From contig NC_019689.1 in the NCBI RefSeq assembly GCF_000317025.1, positions 2,333,501 to 2,397,500 of the forward strand: 64,000 nt of DNA, given 5' to 3'. The DNA comes from Pleurocapsa sp. PCC 7327 (GTDB taxonomy: Bacteria; Cyanobacteriota; Cyanobacteriia; Cyanobacteriales; Microcystaceae). A model generated the notes under the pieces. The model saw only the letters and a list, made by a program, of their open reading frames with translations. It was not told the origin of the DNA and made no database searches. The position numbers and the translations under genes were made by a program. Below are positions 25,993 through 35,233 of the stretch, piece after piece (the stretch's first letter is position 1; each line of letters begins with the position of its first letter).

Positions 25993-27171
25993 ATGCAATT
26001 TCTTTATACTCTTACAACTTATCCCCCTGCAATTGGCGGCGCACAACTTCACCAACACCTAATCGCACAACAGCTTAACAAAAAACACGATATTCAGGTA
26101 ATTAGTCATTGGAATAAAAATCGAACTGATTGGCTACTGGGAACAACCTTAAACGCACCAGAAAGCAGCCATGACTATATAATTGAAGAAATCAAAGTAC
26201 ATCAAATAGGGCTTTCTCGACAAGAAAAACTTAAACTAACCCCTTACATATTAATTTACTATCCATTAATGGATGTTGCATTGCCCAAGATTGCCTCCTC
26301 TCTGGAAAAGCATCTCCATACATATGCCAAAAAAGCTAACTTAATTCATAATGTTCGTATTGGTCGAGAAGGATTGAGTTATGCTTCTCTTCAGGCTGCT
26401 CATCACTATGATATTCCTTTTATTCTGACTCCAGTCCATCATCCTCGCTGGGTAGGATGGCTCTACCGAGCTTATTTAAAACTGTATAAATTGGCTGATG
26501 CAGTTATTACCCTAACTCAGGCTGAGAAAAAAGTACTAATCGATCTCGGAGTACAAGAAGAACGAATTCATGTTACAGGTCACGGTCCTATCTTGGCAGA
26601 GAAGGCAGATGCAGAAGCTTTTAAAAAATGCTATCAAATAAATGAGCCAATAGTACTATTTTTAGGGCAACATTATCCCTACAAAGGCTATCGACAACTA
26701 TTAGAAGCAGCGCCGATTGTTTGGCAGAAAATACCAGAAGCAAACTTTCTCTTTATTGGACCTCCTGTAGCTCAATCTGAAAAAGTTTTTGAAGTAATAA
26801 CAGATCCACGCATTCACCGTTTAGGTGCGGTAGGCTTACAAGAAAAAACTAATGCTCTAGCTGCTTGTACTTTACTCTGCGTTCCCTCAAATCAAGAAAG
26901 CTTTGGTGGAGTTTATACAGAAGCTTGGAGTTTTGGAAAACCCGTCATTGGTTGCAATATCCCCGCCGTTTCAGAAGTCGTTACTGATGGTGTTGATGGA
27001 TACCTTGTTTCCCAAACTTCTAATGAAATTGCAGAATCTATTTGTCAATTATTACTCAATCCCAGCCAAGCACAAGCAATGGGAACAGCAGGCAGACAGA
27101 AAGTAACGTCAAGATTTACCTGGGAAAGATTAGCCCAATTAACAGAACAAGTATACCAAAAAGTATTATAG
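25993..27171 (+). CDS. family 4 glycosyltransferase
   Basis: A 392-residue GT-B enzyme. The N-terminal Rossmann domain starts TTYPPAIGGAQLHQHLIAQQL; the C-terminal domain holds VLFLGQHYPYKGYRQLLEAAPIV, FIGPPV and PSNQESFGGVYTEAWSFGKPVIGCNIPAVSEVV, with the E-x7-E-like retaining motif. It likely builds exopolysaccharide together with the GT2 and WecG/TagA-like genes. It ends at 27171, immediately before a short relic of the downstream gene's 5' end. Confidence 0.9.
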   Translation: MQFLYTLTTYPPAIGGAQLHQHLIAQQLNKKHDIQVISHWNKNRTDWLLGTTLNAPESSHDYIIEEIKVHQIGLSRQEKLKLTPYILIYYPLMDVALPKIASSLEKHLHTYAKKANLIHNVRIGREGLSYASLQAAHHYDIPFILTPVHHPRWVGWLYRAYLKLYKLADAVITLTQAEKKVLIDLGVQEERIHVTGHGPILAEKADAEAFKKCYQINEPIVLFLGQHYPYKGYRQLLEAAPIVWQKIPEANFLFIGPPVAQSEKVFEVITDPRIHRLGAVGLQEKTNALAACTLLCVPSNQESFGGVYTEAWSFGKPVIGCNIPAVSEVVTDGVDGYLVSQTSNEIAESICQLLLNPSQAQAMGTAGRQKVTSRFTWERLAQLTEQVYQKVL

Positions 27172-27232
27172 GCACTCAGAGCGAGGCTACCAGTTACGAG
27201 GATGCCTACGATCGCAGCCTACCCTAGATTAC
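27165..27232 (+). pseudogene. relic of the 5' end of the WecG/TagA-like gene
   Basis: A frame here reads IIGTQSEATSYEDAYDRSLP, nearly repeating IIGTRIDATSYEDACDRI from residues about 11-28 of the gene at 27778. Over about 60 bases the DNA matches well at ATAGG, ACTC, GCTACCAGTTACGAGGATGC and GATCGCA. So a small piece of that gene lies upstream of the hicBA pair, as if the pair had inserted with a partial duplication or gene conversion. Confidence 0.65.
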
Positions 27233-27271
27233 TTTCACGAGCTAGCTACAGTCAAATCTATCAGCGATCGC

Positions 27272-27481
27272 TTACTCTAAATCTTTTGCAATTAACCTAG
27301 CTATTTTCATCAAAGCCTTTAAGGTTCCCATTTTCAAATCTTTATTTCCATGTACGGGAATCGATAAAATTTGCATGGTTCCAGGCTTCTGATAGATATG
27401 ATGACTCCCAGTAATTTTCTTTAAAATCCAGCCTTTTTTCTCCACTATTTTACATAACTTTTTCCCAGAAACAGCTTTCAT
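27272..27481 (-). CDS. hicA: HicA-type mRNA interferase toxin
   Basis: A 69-residue double-stranded-RNA-binding-like protein with the YcfA/HicA pattern: KAVSGKKLCKIVEKKGWILKKITGSHHIYQKPG, with the catalytic His of SHHIY, then SIPVHGNKDLKMGTLKALMKIARL. It should cleave mRNA when free of HicB. Its ATG overlaps the hicB stop by 4 bp. The antitoxin-first order is a known variant of the hic family. Confidence 0.92.
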   Translation of the reverse strand: MKAVSGKKLCKIVEKKGWILKKITGSHHIYQKPGTMQILSIPVHGNKDLKMGTLKALMKIARLIAKDLE

Positions 27482-27690
27482 ATAGCGATTTCAACTACTT
27501 TATCCGTATCCTCTCTAGATTGAATGGATTCACTGCTATTAGCTACTTCGAGCCATCCTTCAATCGCATCTTTAAGGCGAGCCATCAACTCTTCCCACGT
27601 ATCTGCTTCCGTGATACAACCTGGTAATGCAGGGACTTCTGCCCAATAACCGCCTTCCTCAGCCTGATGAACAATAGCTTTAAATTTCAT
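27478..27690 (-). CDS. hicB: HicB-family antitoxin
   Basis: A 70-residue protein with the pseudo-RNase H-like HicB fold (FKAIVHQAEEGGYWAEVPALPGCITEADTWEELMARLKDAIEGWLE). There is no DNA-binding C-terminal extension, so it is the short form of the family. It precedes hicA with a 4-bp overlap, as expected for coupling. It neutralises HicA. Confidence 0.92.
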   Translation of the reverse strand: MKFKAIVHQAEEGGYWAEVPALPGCITEADTWEELMARLKDAIEGWLEVANSSESIQSREDTDKVVEIAI

Positions 27691-27777
27691 CTTGAGTGTT
27701 TTTTGTCGTAATTAGGGAATATTAAAGATTGAAAATATTCTAAACGATTAGCTAGTTAATAGTAAGGCGATCGCGTT

Positions 27778-28560
27778 GTGTTAAATCCCGATCTCGAACA
27801 TAAATTAATTATAGGAACTCGAATCGATGCTACCAGTTACGAGGATGCTTGCGATCGCATCCAAACCTGGGCAACTAATCAAACCTCTTGTTATATCGTT
27901 GCTGCTAATGTGCATGTCGTCATGACTGGCTACTGGCAGCGAAACTATCAAAAGATTATTAACAATGCCGCATTAGTTACTCCTGACGGAATGCCTTTGG
28001 TTTGGGCAATGCGTCTTCTGGGTGTTAAAAGACAATCGCGGGTTTATGGACCCGATCTCATGTTAGCGTGGTGCGATCGCGCGGCTAAATATGGCATTCC
28101 TATTTTCTTATACGGCGGCACCGAGGCGATGCTAGCAAAACTTCAGAACAACCTAGAACGACGCTTTCCCAGACTGACAATCGCTGGCAGTTATGCTCCT
28201 CCCTTTCGTCCTCTCACTCCAGAGGAAGAAGCGAGCGATAGAGAGCGCATTCAGGCTACTGGTGCTCAAGTAGTTTTTGTTGGCTTGGGCTGTCCGAAAC
28301 AGGAAGCATGGATGTCCAGACAACAAGGAAAACTAAAAGCGGTTATGGTCGGCGTTGGCGCAGCGTTTAGTTTTCATAGCGGCGAAGTGGCCCAAGCTCC
28401 CAGATGGATAATGAGATTAGGATGGGAGTGGCTCTATCGTCTTGCCAGAGAACCTAGAAGATTATGGCGACGGTATCTCATTAATAATCCTACCTTCTCG
28501 ATCTTATTTGGGTTACAGTTGTTCGATCGCTGGATCGGAATTAGAAGCCATCGCCAATAA
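27778..28560 (+). CDS. WecG/TagA/CpsF-family glycosyltransferase
   Basis: A 260-residue GT26 protein. Conserved segments are VVAANVHVVMTGYWQ, ALVTPDGMPLVWAMRLLG, VYGPDLML, FLYGGTE, VVFVGLGCPKQEAWM and GVGAAFSFHSGEVAQAPRWIMRLGWEWLYRLAREP. These enzymes add a second sugar (often ManNAc-like) to a lipid-linked sugar and work after a WcaJ- or WecA-type primer enzyme, which lies immediately downstream. The start is GTG 27778; no better ATG precedes it. Confidence 0.92.
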   Translation: MLNPDLEHKLIIGTRIDATSYEDACDRIQTWATNQTSCYIVAANVHVVMTGYWQRNYQKIINNAALVTPDGMPLVWAMRLLGVKRQSRVYGPDLMLAWCDRAAKYGIPIFLYGGTEAMLAKLQNNLERRFPRLTIAGSYAPPFRPLTPEEEASDRERIQATGAQVVFVGLGCPKQEAWMSRQQGKLKAVMVGVGAAFSFHSGEVAQAPRWIMRLGWEWLYRLAREPRRLWRRYLINNPTFSILFGLQLFDRWIGIRSHRQ

Positions 28561-28653
28561 ACTTAATTCTTGAGTGAGCGTTCGACAACGGAATTGGGAA
28601 TTCTCAAGGTAGACGTAAAATTAAATTCAGCATTCAGAATTCCTTCCGTCGCT

Positions 28654-30096
28654 ATGGCAAAGCTTCCTGGCGAAACGCGCAAACTTCAATCTGATATTCG
28701 AGCGCCCTATCAATTTCGCCTATTCCATCTTGCGAGCTGGCAATGGTATCAAGTTTTGGCATTACTGCTGAGCGATGTGTTAGCGCTAGCAGGTGCTTGG
28801 CAGGTTGCCAGATATCTCAATCACTTTTATTCTCCTCTTCCTCCTCAGTTAGTTTGGTGGGTTTGGTTGGGAATGCCGAGTTTGTTTTGGATCTTTGCCG
28901 CCATCACGCTAATATTCTTTGCCTACGGGAGATTGTATAGCACTTCCAACCAAAGTCACAACTATGTACGGACAGCTCAGTTAGTCAGCGTCGTCTATCT
29001 CTTATCTCTGGTTATTTGTTATTTCTACGATCCCAAACTCGACCCGCCGCGATCGCTCTTTTTTACTGCTTGGATCGGCAGCGTCGTTATGGTAATGGGG
29101 TTTCGGCTGTTTATTACCCTTATCTTCGGTCAATTTGTCCAGAAACAGCCGCAGGTATCTGTCTTTCTCATTGCTCCCGCAGGACGGTTAAAGAAATTAG
29201 CGCAAATTTTAAAACATCGCTCCCGCTATCAGGTCATCGGTGCGGCACTCGCCTCGACAGCAAATACTTCTGCTACGCTTCAGGCAATTTTGCGATCGGG
29301 TGCAGCAGAGGTTCTGGCGGCAGATATCCCCCAGACAGAACTCGCCTCAACCCTCTACTGGAACTTGCGGCGTGCTGGCATCGCCTTAAGATTGCTTCCG
29401 TCGAGCCGAGAAATCCTCTACCGTCGGGGAGTACCGGAAATATTTGCCGGATTGCCGACGCTGCGAGTAGAAACGCCCTTGCTAATTGGCTGGGATTACC
29501 GACTCAAGCGCTGGCTGGATATTATTGGTGCTTTCTTTGGGGTAATTTTTTTGTCTCCTTTATTAATAGCAGTCGCGATCGCGATTAAACTCTCTTCGCC
29601 CGGACCCGTCTTTTTCTGTCAAGAACGCATCGGGTTGTACGGCAAAGTCTTTCAGATGTGGAAATTCCGCACGATGGTAGTCAATGCAGCCGAACTACAA
29701 GCCTTCCTAGAAGCGCAAAATCAGATTCAAGATGGAGTGATGTTCAAACTGAGAAACGATCCCCGCATTACGCCTATCGGTCGCTTTCTCAGACGTACCA
29801 GCATTGACGAACTGCCGCAACTATTTAATGTTCTTTTGGGTCAAATGAGCCTAGTAGGTCCTCGTCCTTTACCTGTAAGGGATGTCGAGCGCTTCGAGCA
29901 ATGGCATCACATTCGCCATCGTGTCCTTCCAGGAGTAACGGGACTTTGGCAAATCTCCGGGCGCTCTGATATAGAAGATTTTAACGACGCTGCTCGGCTA
30001 GATCTTTATTACATCGACAATTGGTCGCTGAACTTAGATTTAGATATCTTAGTTGAAACTATCAGAGTTGTTTTATTTGGGAAGGGAGCCTATTAA
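28654..30096 (+). CDS. polyprenyl glycosylphosphotransferase (WcaJ-like)
   Basis: This enzyme transfers a sugar phosphate to undecaprenyl phosphate at the membrane, priming exopolysaccharide synthesis. It has four N-terminal transmembrane segments, a central Rossmann-like domain (FLIAPAGRLKKLAQIL), a re-entrant hydrophobic segment, and the catalytic C-terminal domain (SPGPVFFCQERIGLYGKVFQMWKFRTM, FLRRTSIDELPQLFNVLLGQMSLVGPRP). I prefer ATG 28654 to the upstream TTG at 28570, which would add 28 poorly conserved-looking residues. It follows the WecG/TagA-like gene closely and belongs to the same export locus. Confidence 0.92.
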   Translation: MAKLPGETRKLQSDIRAPYQFRLFHLASWQWYQVLALLLSDVLALAGAWQVARYLNHFYSPLPPQLVWWVWLGMPSLFWIFAAITLIFFAYGRLYSTSNQSHNYVRTAQLVSVVYLLSLVICYFYDPKLDPPRSLFFTAWIGSVVMVMGFRLFITLIFGQFVQKQPQVSVFLIAPAGRLKKLAQILKHRSRYQVIGAALASTANTSATLQAILRSGAAEVLAADIPQTELASTLYWNLRRAGIALRLLPSSREILYRRGVPEIFAGLPTLRVETPLLIGWDYRLKRWLDIIGAFFGVIFLSPLLIAVAIAIKLSSPGPVFFCQERIGLYGKVFQMWKFRTMVVNAAELQAFLEAQNQIQDGVMFKLRNDPRITPIGRFLRRTSIDELPQLFNVLLGQMSLVGPRPLPVRDVERFEQWHHIRHRVLPGVTGLWQISGRSDIEDFNDAARLDLYYIDNWSLNLDLDILVETIRVVLFGKGAY

Positions 30097-30277
30097 GGAC
30101 GGAGGAGAGGGGACTGGGAATGGGGAGACAAGGGAGACAAAGGGGAAACAATTAACAACTAACTACTAACAACTAACTACTAACCAATCCTTTCATCCGC
30201 CGTTCTCCTTGAAGAGGTTCGAGGAGCGTGCGGCGGCTTCGCCAAAATCAAAAATCCTTTCATCGAATCACTGGTCA

Positions 30278-32212
30278 TTATCTAGAACCCGATCTCGGAT
30301 TTGGGAAATTAGTTTGCAACAAAGGAGAGGAAGGCGTTGGATTGGGAGCGGGGTTTAACATTTGCTGCCATGTCTGAATTTGTGCCCGTGCCGATTCGTA
30401 GGCGCTGCTTTCGCTGGGAATCCTTCTGGCTAAACGGATCGCTTCTTCTATTGAGGCTGAGTTTGCCAGGTTTTCTGCCATACTCAACAGTTGATAGCTC
30501 CAGCGATTGAGTGCCTGTGCGCTTTCTCCTCCTACGTCCGTCGAAGATGGGATTCTCCTCAAAATATTAAGTGCTGCTACTAAAGCTTCTGGCGTTCTCG
30601 CCTCTGCTACGATTATGGCCTCTTGATAATCTTTTTGCGCCTGAATTTCTTGCTCCCAGTCCCTAATATTGGCGCGTGCTTCTCGATAAAGCGCTCTTCC
30701 CCGTCCAATTTTTCGGGCTGCCTCTATAGCAGCTCCATAATCTTTGCTACTGGCTAGAGTATTTGCTTGGTCTAGAAAAGGACGGTCTTCTTGTTCCTCA
30801 ATAATGCTTCTCCACTGACCGATTCTCTCCTGAGCTTTATTGTAGAGAGCGCGATTTTGACCGATTAAACTTGCTTGAGCGATCGCTGCTTGTAGGGCAG
30901 GAACTGTACCGCTCATTGCCAATTCTTCGGCGCGATCTAAAATCGGCTGGTCTTCAATCGTTTGCACCTGACTAACCCAGCGACCGATTTCTTCTCGCGC
31001 TTCCCGATAGCGAGGATTGTCCCGTGGGATGAGTTCTGCTTGCGCGATCGCTGCGTTGAGATTTTCAGTTGTCCCCAGTTGTGCTAAGCTCTTCGCCTTT
31101 TCCAGAACGGCAACATCCTCAATTTCCAACGTCCAGCGACCGATTAAGTCTTGAGCAACTTGATAAAGAGGACGATTGGGTTCGATTTGTTGGGCGATGA
31201 CAATCGCTGATTCCAAACTCTCGACCGTTCCCATCTGCGCATCCGCCCCCGCAGTGGCGATCGTCTGCCAGTCATTAGCTTCTTCCTTGAGACCGAGGCT
31301 TTCGGGAAGTCGGTCGGTGACATCTAACAAAGCTTGCCAATCGCGTTTATCGATTAAGCCCTCGATATGCTCGACAATCTTTTCTTTTGCCTTGGCGATT
31401 AACTCTCGTGCTTCCTGATAGGCATAGCTGTTGGATTCAATTTTTTCTGCATCTTCTACGGCTTTAAACCAATTGTCGATGCCGCCCCGACGCAGGGCTA
31501 CATAAGCACCATCGAGTTGACGACTTTCTTCTTGGGCGCGTTGGATTTCCTGGGTAAGTTCCCCGTATTTAGTGGTTGCCCAGTATTGATTTTCCAAATA
31601 GAGCAATTTGATAGCTTCGCGGAACGCCATATTCCATTCAGATTCTCTCAAGCGTTCCTGCGCTGCGGCAAAAATTTTCTCGCCTTCAGACCAGGTAGAC
31701 TGCCAGCTTTCGATCCGCTCCTCTACGAGGTTGTAGGCTTGGACGTTATTGGGAATTCTCCGGGCAGTTTCGATCGCCGCGACCAGGCTACCTTCGTTAA
31801 ACTCCTTCTCGGCAATGTTTAAGATTTCTTTTGCCCATTGCTCGACATTACTATCAATTTCCGATCGCAAGGGATGATCTTTAGATAGAGCTTCTACTAG
31901 ATTAATTGCGGCTAACAAACCGTCTACCGTCCCTTTTTCAGCTTCTAATTGGGCGCAATAAAGGCGCATCGAAGCCGAAGCGACGGGCCAAAAAATCCTC
32001 GGACAATTGGGAGTTTTGGGCAACTGCAACAACCAAGACGTAGCCGCAAATCCTATTCCTCCCGATGCCAGCACCAACAAAATTGCCCAAACCTGCCAAC
32101 TCAGTTTGCCAAAAGTGTTTTGAAACAGTTTTCTTACCGGGTTGGCAGAGTCAAGCCGAGCGCTCGAATGACGGATTTCTGTAGGTGCCAGTTGTTCCCG
32201 ATCTGTCCTCAT
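30278..32212 (-). CDS. single-pass membrane protein with repeated helical units
   Basis: A 644-residue protein with a cytosolic N-terminus of about 35 residues, one transmembrane segment (WAILLVLASGGIGFAATSWLL), and a long outward-facing part of at least seven roughly 60-residue repeats, for example LDRAEELAMSGTVPALQAAIAQASLIGQNRALYNKAQERIGQW. The repeats look like TPR-like or SEL1-like helical pairs rich in Ala and Glu. No enzyme motif is present. Its function is unknown; scaffolding in the cell envelope is one possibility. Short ACTAACTA repeats lie in the 181-bp gap before it (30150-30182). Confidence 0.72.
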   Translation of the reverse strand: MRTDREQLAPTEIRHSSARLDSANPVRKLFQNTFGKLSWQVWAILLVLASGGIGFAATSWLLQLPKTPNCPRIFWPVASASMRLYCAQLEAEKGTVDGLLAAINLVEALSKDHPLRSEIDSNVEQWAKEILNIAEKEFNEGSLVAAIETARRIPNNVQAYNLVEERIESWQSTWSEGEKIFAAAQERLRESEWNMAFREAIKLLYLENQYWATTKYGELTQEIQRAQEESRQLDGAYVALRRGGIDNWFKAVEDAEKIESNSYAYQEARELIAKAKEKIVEHIEGLIDKRDWQALLDVTDRLPESLGLKEEANDWQTIATAGADAQMGTVESLESAIVIAQQIEPNRPLYQVAQDLIGRWTLEIEDVAVLEKAKSLAQLGTTENLNAAIAQAELIPRDNPRYREAREEIGRWVSQVQTIEDQPILDRAEELAMSGTVPALQAAIAQASLIGQNRALYNKAQERIGQWRSIIEEQEDRPFLDQANTLASSKDYGAAIEAARKIGRGRALYREARANIRDWEQEIQAQKDYQEAIIVAEARTPEALVAALNILRRIPSSTDVGGESAQALNRWSYQLLSMAENLANSASIEEAIRLARRIPSESSAYESARAQIQTWQQMLNPAPNPTPSSPLLQTNFPNPRSGSR

Positions 32213-32482
32213 GATTTACTCAAAATATCTAAATTCATCCCACCACTGAGAAAGAATTTTTGCTGTTTCGCTTTTAGGACGAGAAGCTCTAACGACTTCC
32301 AATGGCATTTAGGTGGCTTTTTTCCCTTTTGGATCGAACTTAAGGTTTTGCCACCTATTTATTCGAGTAGTTATCCCTAAATTTTCCTAGGGAAGTAGAT
32401 TGTGTTCGATCTTACCACGACATTTAGCGAAAGCGGTTTGAATTTTCGACTTCTTTACCAGTTAATTGAAGTTAGCGACACT

Positions 32483-33382
32483 TCAAACGGATTCTGCTCT
32501 TAAATCTTCAATCAACTGCGCTAGATGATCCCTACTAGCTTGGTAAATCTCGCCACAGAACTGACAGGTAGCTTCTGCTCCATCGTCTTTTTCAATCATA
32601 TCTTGGAGTTCTGCTTCTCCGAGGATCTTCAAAGCTCCCAAGACTCGGTTGAACGAACAAGGGCAATCAAAGCGTATCATCTGAACTTCTGGCAGGATAA
32701 CTAAACCGAGATCGCCCAGCAAGCGATTGAATATGTCAGGTAAGGTCAAACCTTGCTGCATCAGAGGGGTAAATCCCGATAATTGACCGACGCGCTCCTC
32801 TAGAGTTGCTACTAACGCTTCGTCTCTAGCTGCTTTGGGCATCACTTGTAACAGGATTCCTCCCGATGCCGTCACGCCTTCCGCTCCGACGAAAACCCCG
32901 ACTATTAAAGCCGATGGGGTTTGTTCGGAGGTGACTAAGTAGTTGGCGATATCATCTCCTACTTCGCCAGACACTAGCTCGACCGTGCTGGAATAGGGAT
33001 AGCCATAGCCGATATCCCGCACGACATAAACAAATCCCTCGCGACCGAGCGCTCCGCCAACATCTAATTTTCCTTGCTCGTTCGGCGGCAATTCTACGCT
33101 GGGATTGTCTACATAGCCGCGTACCGTTCCGTCGAGTCCCGCGTCGACTAATAATCCCCCCATCGGTCCATTGCCTCTGATGCGAATGTTTACTCTCGAT
33201 CCTTCGCGTTTCATATTAGAAGCGAGTAACAGTCCAGAAGTCATAGCACGTCCCAAGGCGGCTGTTGCGACATAGGAGAGTTTGTGTCGCACTCTTGCTT
33301 CTTGGGTCAAACGGGTTGAAATCGCTCCCACTGCTCGTATGCCACCATCTGCTGCTGTCGCCCGTATTAATTGGTCTGCCAT
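32483..33382 (-). CDS. hslO: Hsp33 redox-regulated chaperone
   Basis: A 299-residue Hsp33 homolog. The N-terminal core includes MADQLIRATAADGGIRAVGAIS and GLDGTVRGYVDNP. The zinc-binding redox switch at the C-terminus is FDCPCSFNRV and CQFCGEIY, i.e. C-x-C and C-x-x-C, the four cysteines that release zinc and form disulphides under oxidation. It then unfolds partly and binds unfolding proteins. Length is normal. The gene seems monocistronic; start ATG 33382. Confidence 0.95.
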   Translation of the reverse strand: MADQLIRATAADGGIRAVGAISTRLTQEARVRHKLSYVATAALGRAMTSGLLLASNMKREGSRVNIRIRGNGPMGGLLVDAGLDGTVRGYVDNPSVELPPNEQGKLDVGGALGREGFVYVVRDIGYGYPYSSTVELVSGEVGDDIANYLVTSEQTPSALIVGVFVGAEGVTASGGILLQVMPKAARDEALVATLEERVGQLSGFTPLMQQGLTLPDIFNRLLGDLGLVILPEVQMIRFDCPCSFNRVLGALKILGEAELQDMIEKDDGAEATCQFCGEIYQASRDHLAQLIEDLRAESV

Positions 33383-33898
33383 AGTTGATTTTTTGCCGAT
33401 CGTACTTGATATAACTTAACAAATATTTATGCTTCAAAGGGGTTTAGGCACCGTCTCCGAGCAGGTAGAGACAACCGAACCGAGGTGCGATCGCTAATAA
33501 ATCTGTACAGGTTTGAGCCAATTGAGCCAAGTAGCAATTTTAATCCAAAAATTTCCTCCTCGATGACTTCCGCTCTTGATAATTTCTTTACCTTTTCTTG
33601 AAAATAACTGACTCTAGTTTAAAGTTTTGATGAACCTAGTAAAAACACGTAGACAGTTACCCACCAAAGTGTTATCAAAGAATTATAAAAAGTATTGTTT
33701 TTAGAAATTAAAGTACTAAATTAAGCATTTATTAACGAAAAGATAAAGAAAAATAAGCAAAAATTAGTCTGAATTATTTTAAACTGTTTGCTAAATATTT
33801 ATTCTTTTTTTACTCTAAATGTAGCGAATGAGTAGATTGCTTTTTGTTGGCACAAGTCCCAAAATTAAAACGATTTTAGCCCAAAAATTGAGATAATA
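33383..33898. other. intergenic region, 516 bp
   Basis: It lies between the divergent hslO and an unrecognised gene. The last 250 bases are AT-rich. No ORF with coding character is visible. It probably holds both promoters; I see no clear operator or hairpin. Confidence 0.35.
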
Positions 33899-34945
33899 AT
33901 GAGTAAAAACTTGTACCCCCTAGTTAAAACTAGAAATGTCAAAAACAGCATGGCTTCAGAGCTGAAAACTCAGCCAAGCCAAAAACCTTGGTGGAATCGT
34001 CCGCTCTGGGGGGACAAGAGTCTATTGGAGAAACTGATATGTAAGCTCAGCAAACCTGAAGTATTCGAGGGTGCAATACATTTACACAATCGAGAACTCC
34101 TGGAAGCACAAGGCTTTAGCAAGATGGCTAAAGCTATTGATAGCGATAAATTTGGCTCTCAAGAGTTTTTACTTTTTGTCAAGATTAAGTACTTATTGGC
34201 TAGTAATTTAGATGGGTATGAAGGATTGTCCGATAGCGCACAACTTCTCGCAGTAGCGCTTAAAGCTAAAGATAGCTTAATGGTACTTAATCAAACTGAA
34301 TTGCGTTATCAAACCTATAAACAACAGCAGTTTTACAAGTTTGTTGAAGATCTACTGTCTCAAAACTTAGATATAGAAACATTTCGAGGGCGAGTTCAAG
34401 CTAAATTAACCGAACTTCTCGTGCAAATAAAAACTGAAGAAGATAAAATGGCTTTGCAAGCTTATGTCAAAGAGTTAAACGATCTTTCAGAACACGAGCT
34501 TGGATTAAAACTCCTTGTTTCATTAAAAGGATATTACTGTATCGATTACTCAATCTTGAGCAAAATCGCTGCGATAATCAACCGTCTTGGCAAGAAAGAC
34601 ATACAAGATCTAAAGAGATTAGTTTCTTTAGTGTTAGTTAATTATGAATTCTTCAAAAAACTCAAAAAAATTATTGGTCTTTCTGAAGAAAAAAACACCC
34701 CTGAAACTTATGCTAGATTGATTCAATATCTTGCACTCAACCACAAATATCAACTTGCATTTTTGAAATTTCAGGAGTTAGAGGCGGTTCTGTGGCAATG
34801 GTGTAAACACTACCAAGCTATTCTCGCTATTCGTCAACAATATCCGCCTAGCCAATACAAGCAACCGAAAGATTTTTCTCAAGAAATCCCCGGTTTAAAA
34901 ATTTATCTAAAGTATAAAAATTGGTTAAGCGATCGCAAAGCTTAA
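33899..34945 (+). CDS. unrecognised protein, 348 aa
   Basis: A mostly helical, lysine- and leucine-rich cytosolic protein without signal peptide or membrane segments. Residues 20-45 hold an aromatic block (KPWWNRPLWGDKSLLEKLICK). Helical pairs follow (AQLLAVALKAKDSLMVLNQ; ELLVQIKTEEDKMALQAYVKELNDL), and two Trp residues near the end (LWQWCKHYQAILA). No known motif is recognised. It precedes the aroF leader region but is separated by nearly 300 bp and a terminator-like structure, so the link to aromatic synthesis is doubtful. Start ATG 33899; ATG 33950 is an alternative. Confidence 0.6.
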   Translation: MSKNLYPLVKTRNVKNSMASELKTQPSQKPWWNRPLWGDKSLLEKLICKLSKPEVFEGAIHLHNRELLEAQGFSKMAKAIDSDKFGSQEFLLFVKIKYLLASNLDGYEGLSDSAQLLAVALKAKDSLMVLNQTELRYQTYKQQQFYKFVEDLLSQNLDIETFRGRVQAKLTELLVQIKTEEDKMALQAYVKELNDLSEHELGLKLLVSLKGYYCIDYSILSKIAAIINRLGKKDIQDLKRLVSLVLVNYEFFKKLKKIIGLSEEKNTPETYARLIQYLALNHKYQLAFLKFQELEAVLWQWCKHYQAILAIRQQYPPSQYKQPKDFSQEIPGLKIYLKYKNWLSDRKA

Positions 34946-35119
34946 CTATTTACATGGGTTTGAATCCCTCACCTCGTCCAAGCGAGAATTTCTGTACGTG
35001 TATTGGGATTGACGATCGCATCCTTCTCTGCTAATCTAAAGGCATTGCAAGTAATAAAAGTTTTAGAAATTATTAAATGCTTAACAGCATTACGCCCTAT
35101 TTTTATTTTTGGTTTATGT

Positions 35120-35191
35120 CGGTTCGCCAAAGGTGAATCCAGTTTCTACTGGCAACCAATGGCGAACCGCAGAGTAAAATCTGCGGTTTTT
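35120..35191 (+). promoter_or_regulatory. hairpin plus overlapping intrinsic terminator upstream of aroF leader
   Basis: CGGTTCGCCA (35120-35129) pairs perfectly with TGGCGAACCG (35160-35169), with an inner CCAGT/ACTGG stem (35139-35152). CCGCAGA (35167-35173) pairs with TCTGCGG (35180-35186) and TTTTTG follows, a typical intrinsic terminator. The two stems share 35167-35169, so they compete. It could be the terminator of the previous transcript, a small RNA end, or a first switch in the aroF leader. Confidence 0.6.
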
Positions 35192-35233
35192 GTTTTGTCT
35201 AAAACGCTCGCTCTCAACTTGAAGAAACGCAAA

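Noticed and set aside
35003-35233. Longer frame making a 99-residue protein that ends with the aromatic leader
   Set aside because: It runs through a hairpin and a T5 terminator (35120-35191), has no ribosome binding site and AT-driven composition; the short ATG 35234 start is much more sensible.
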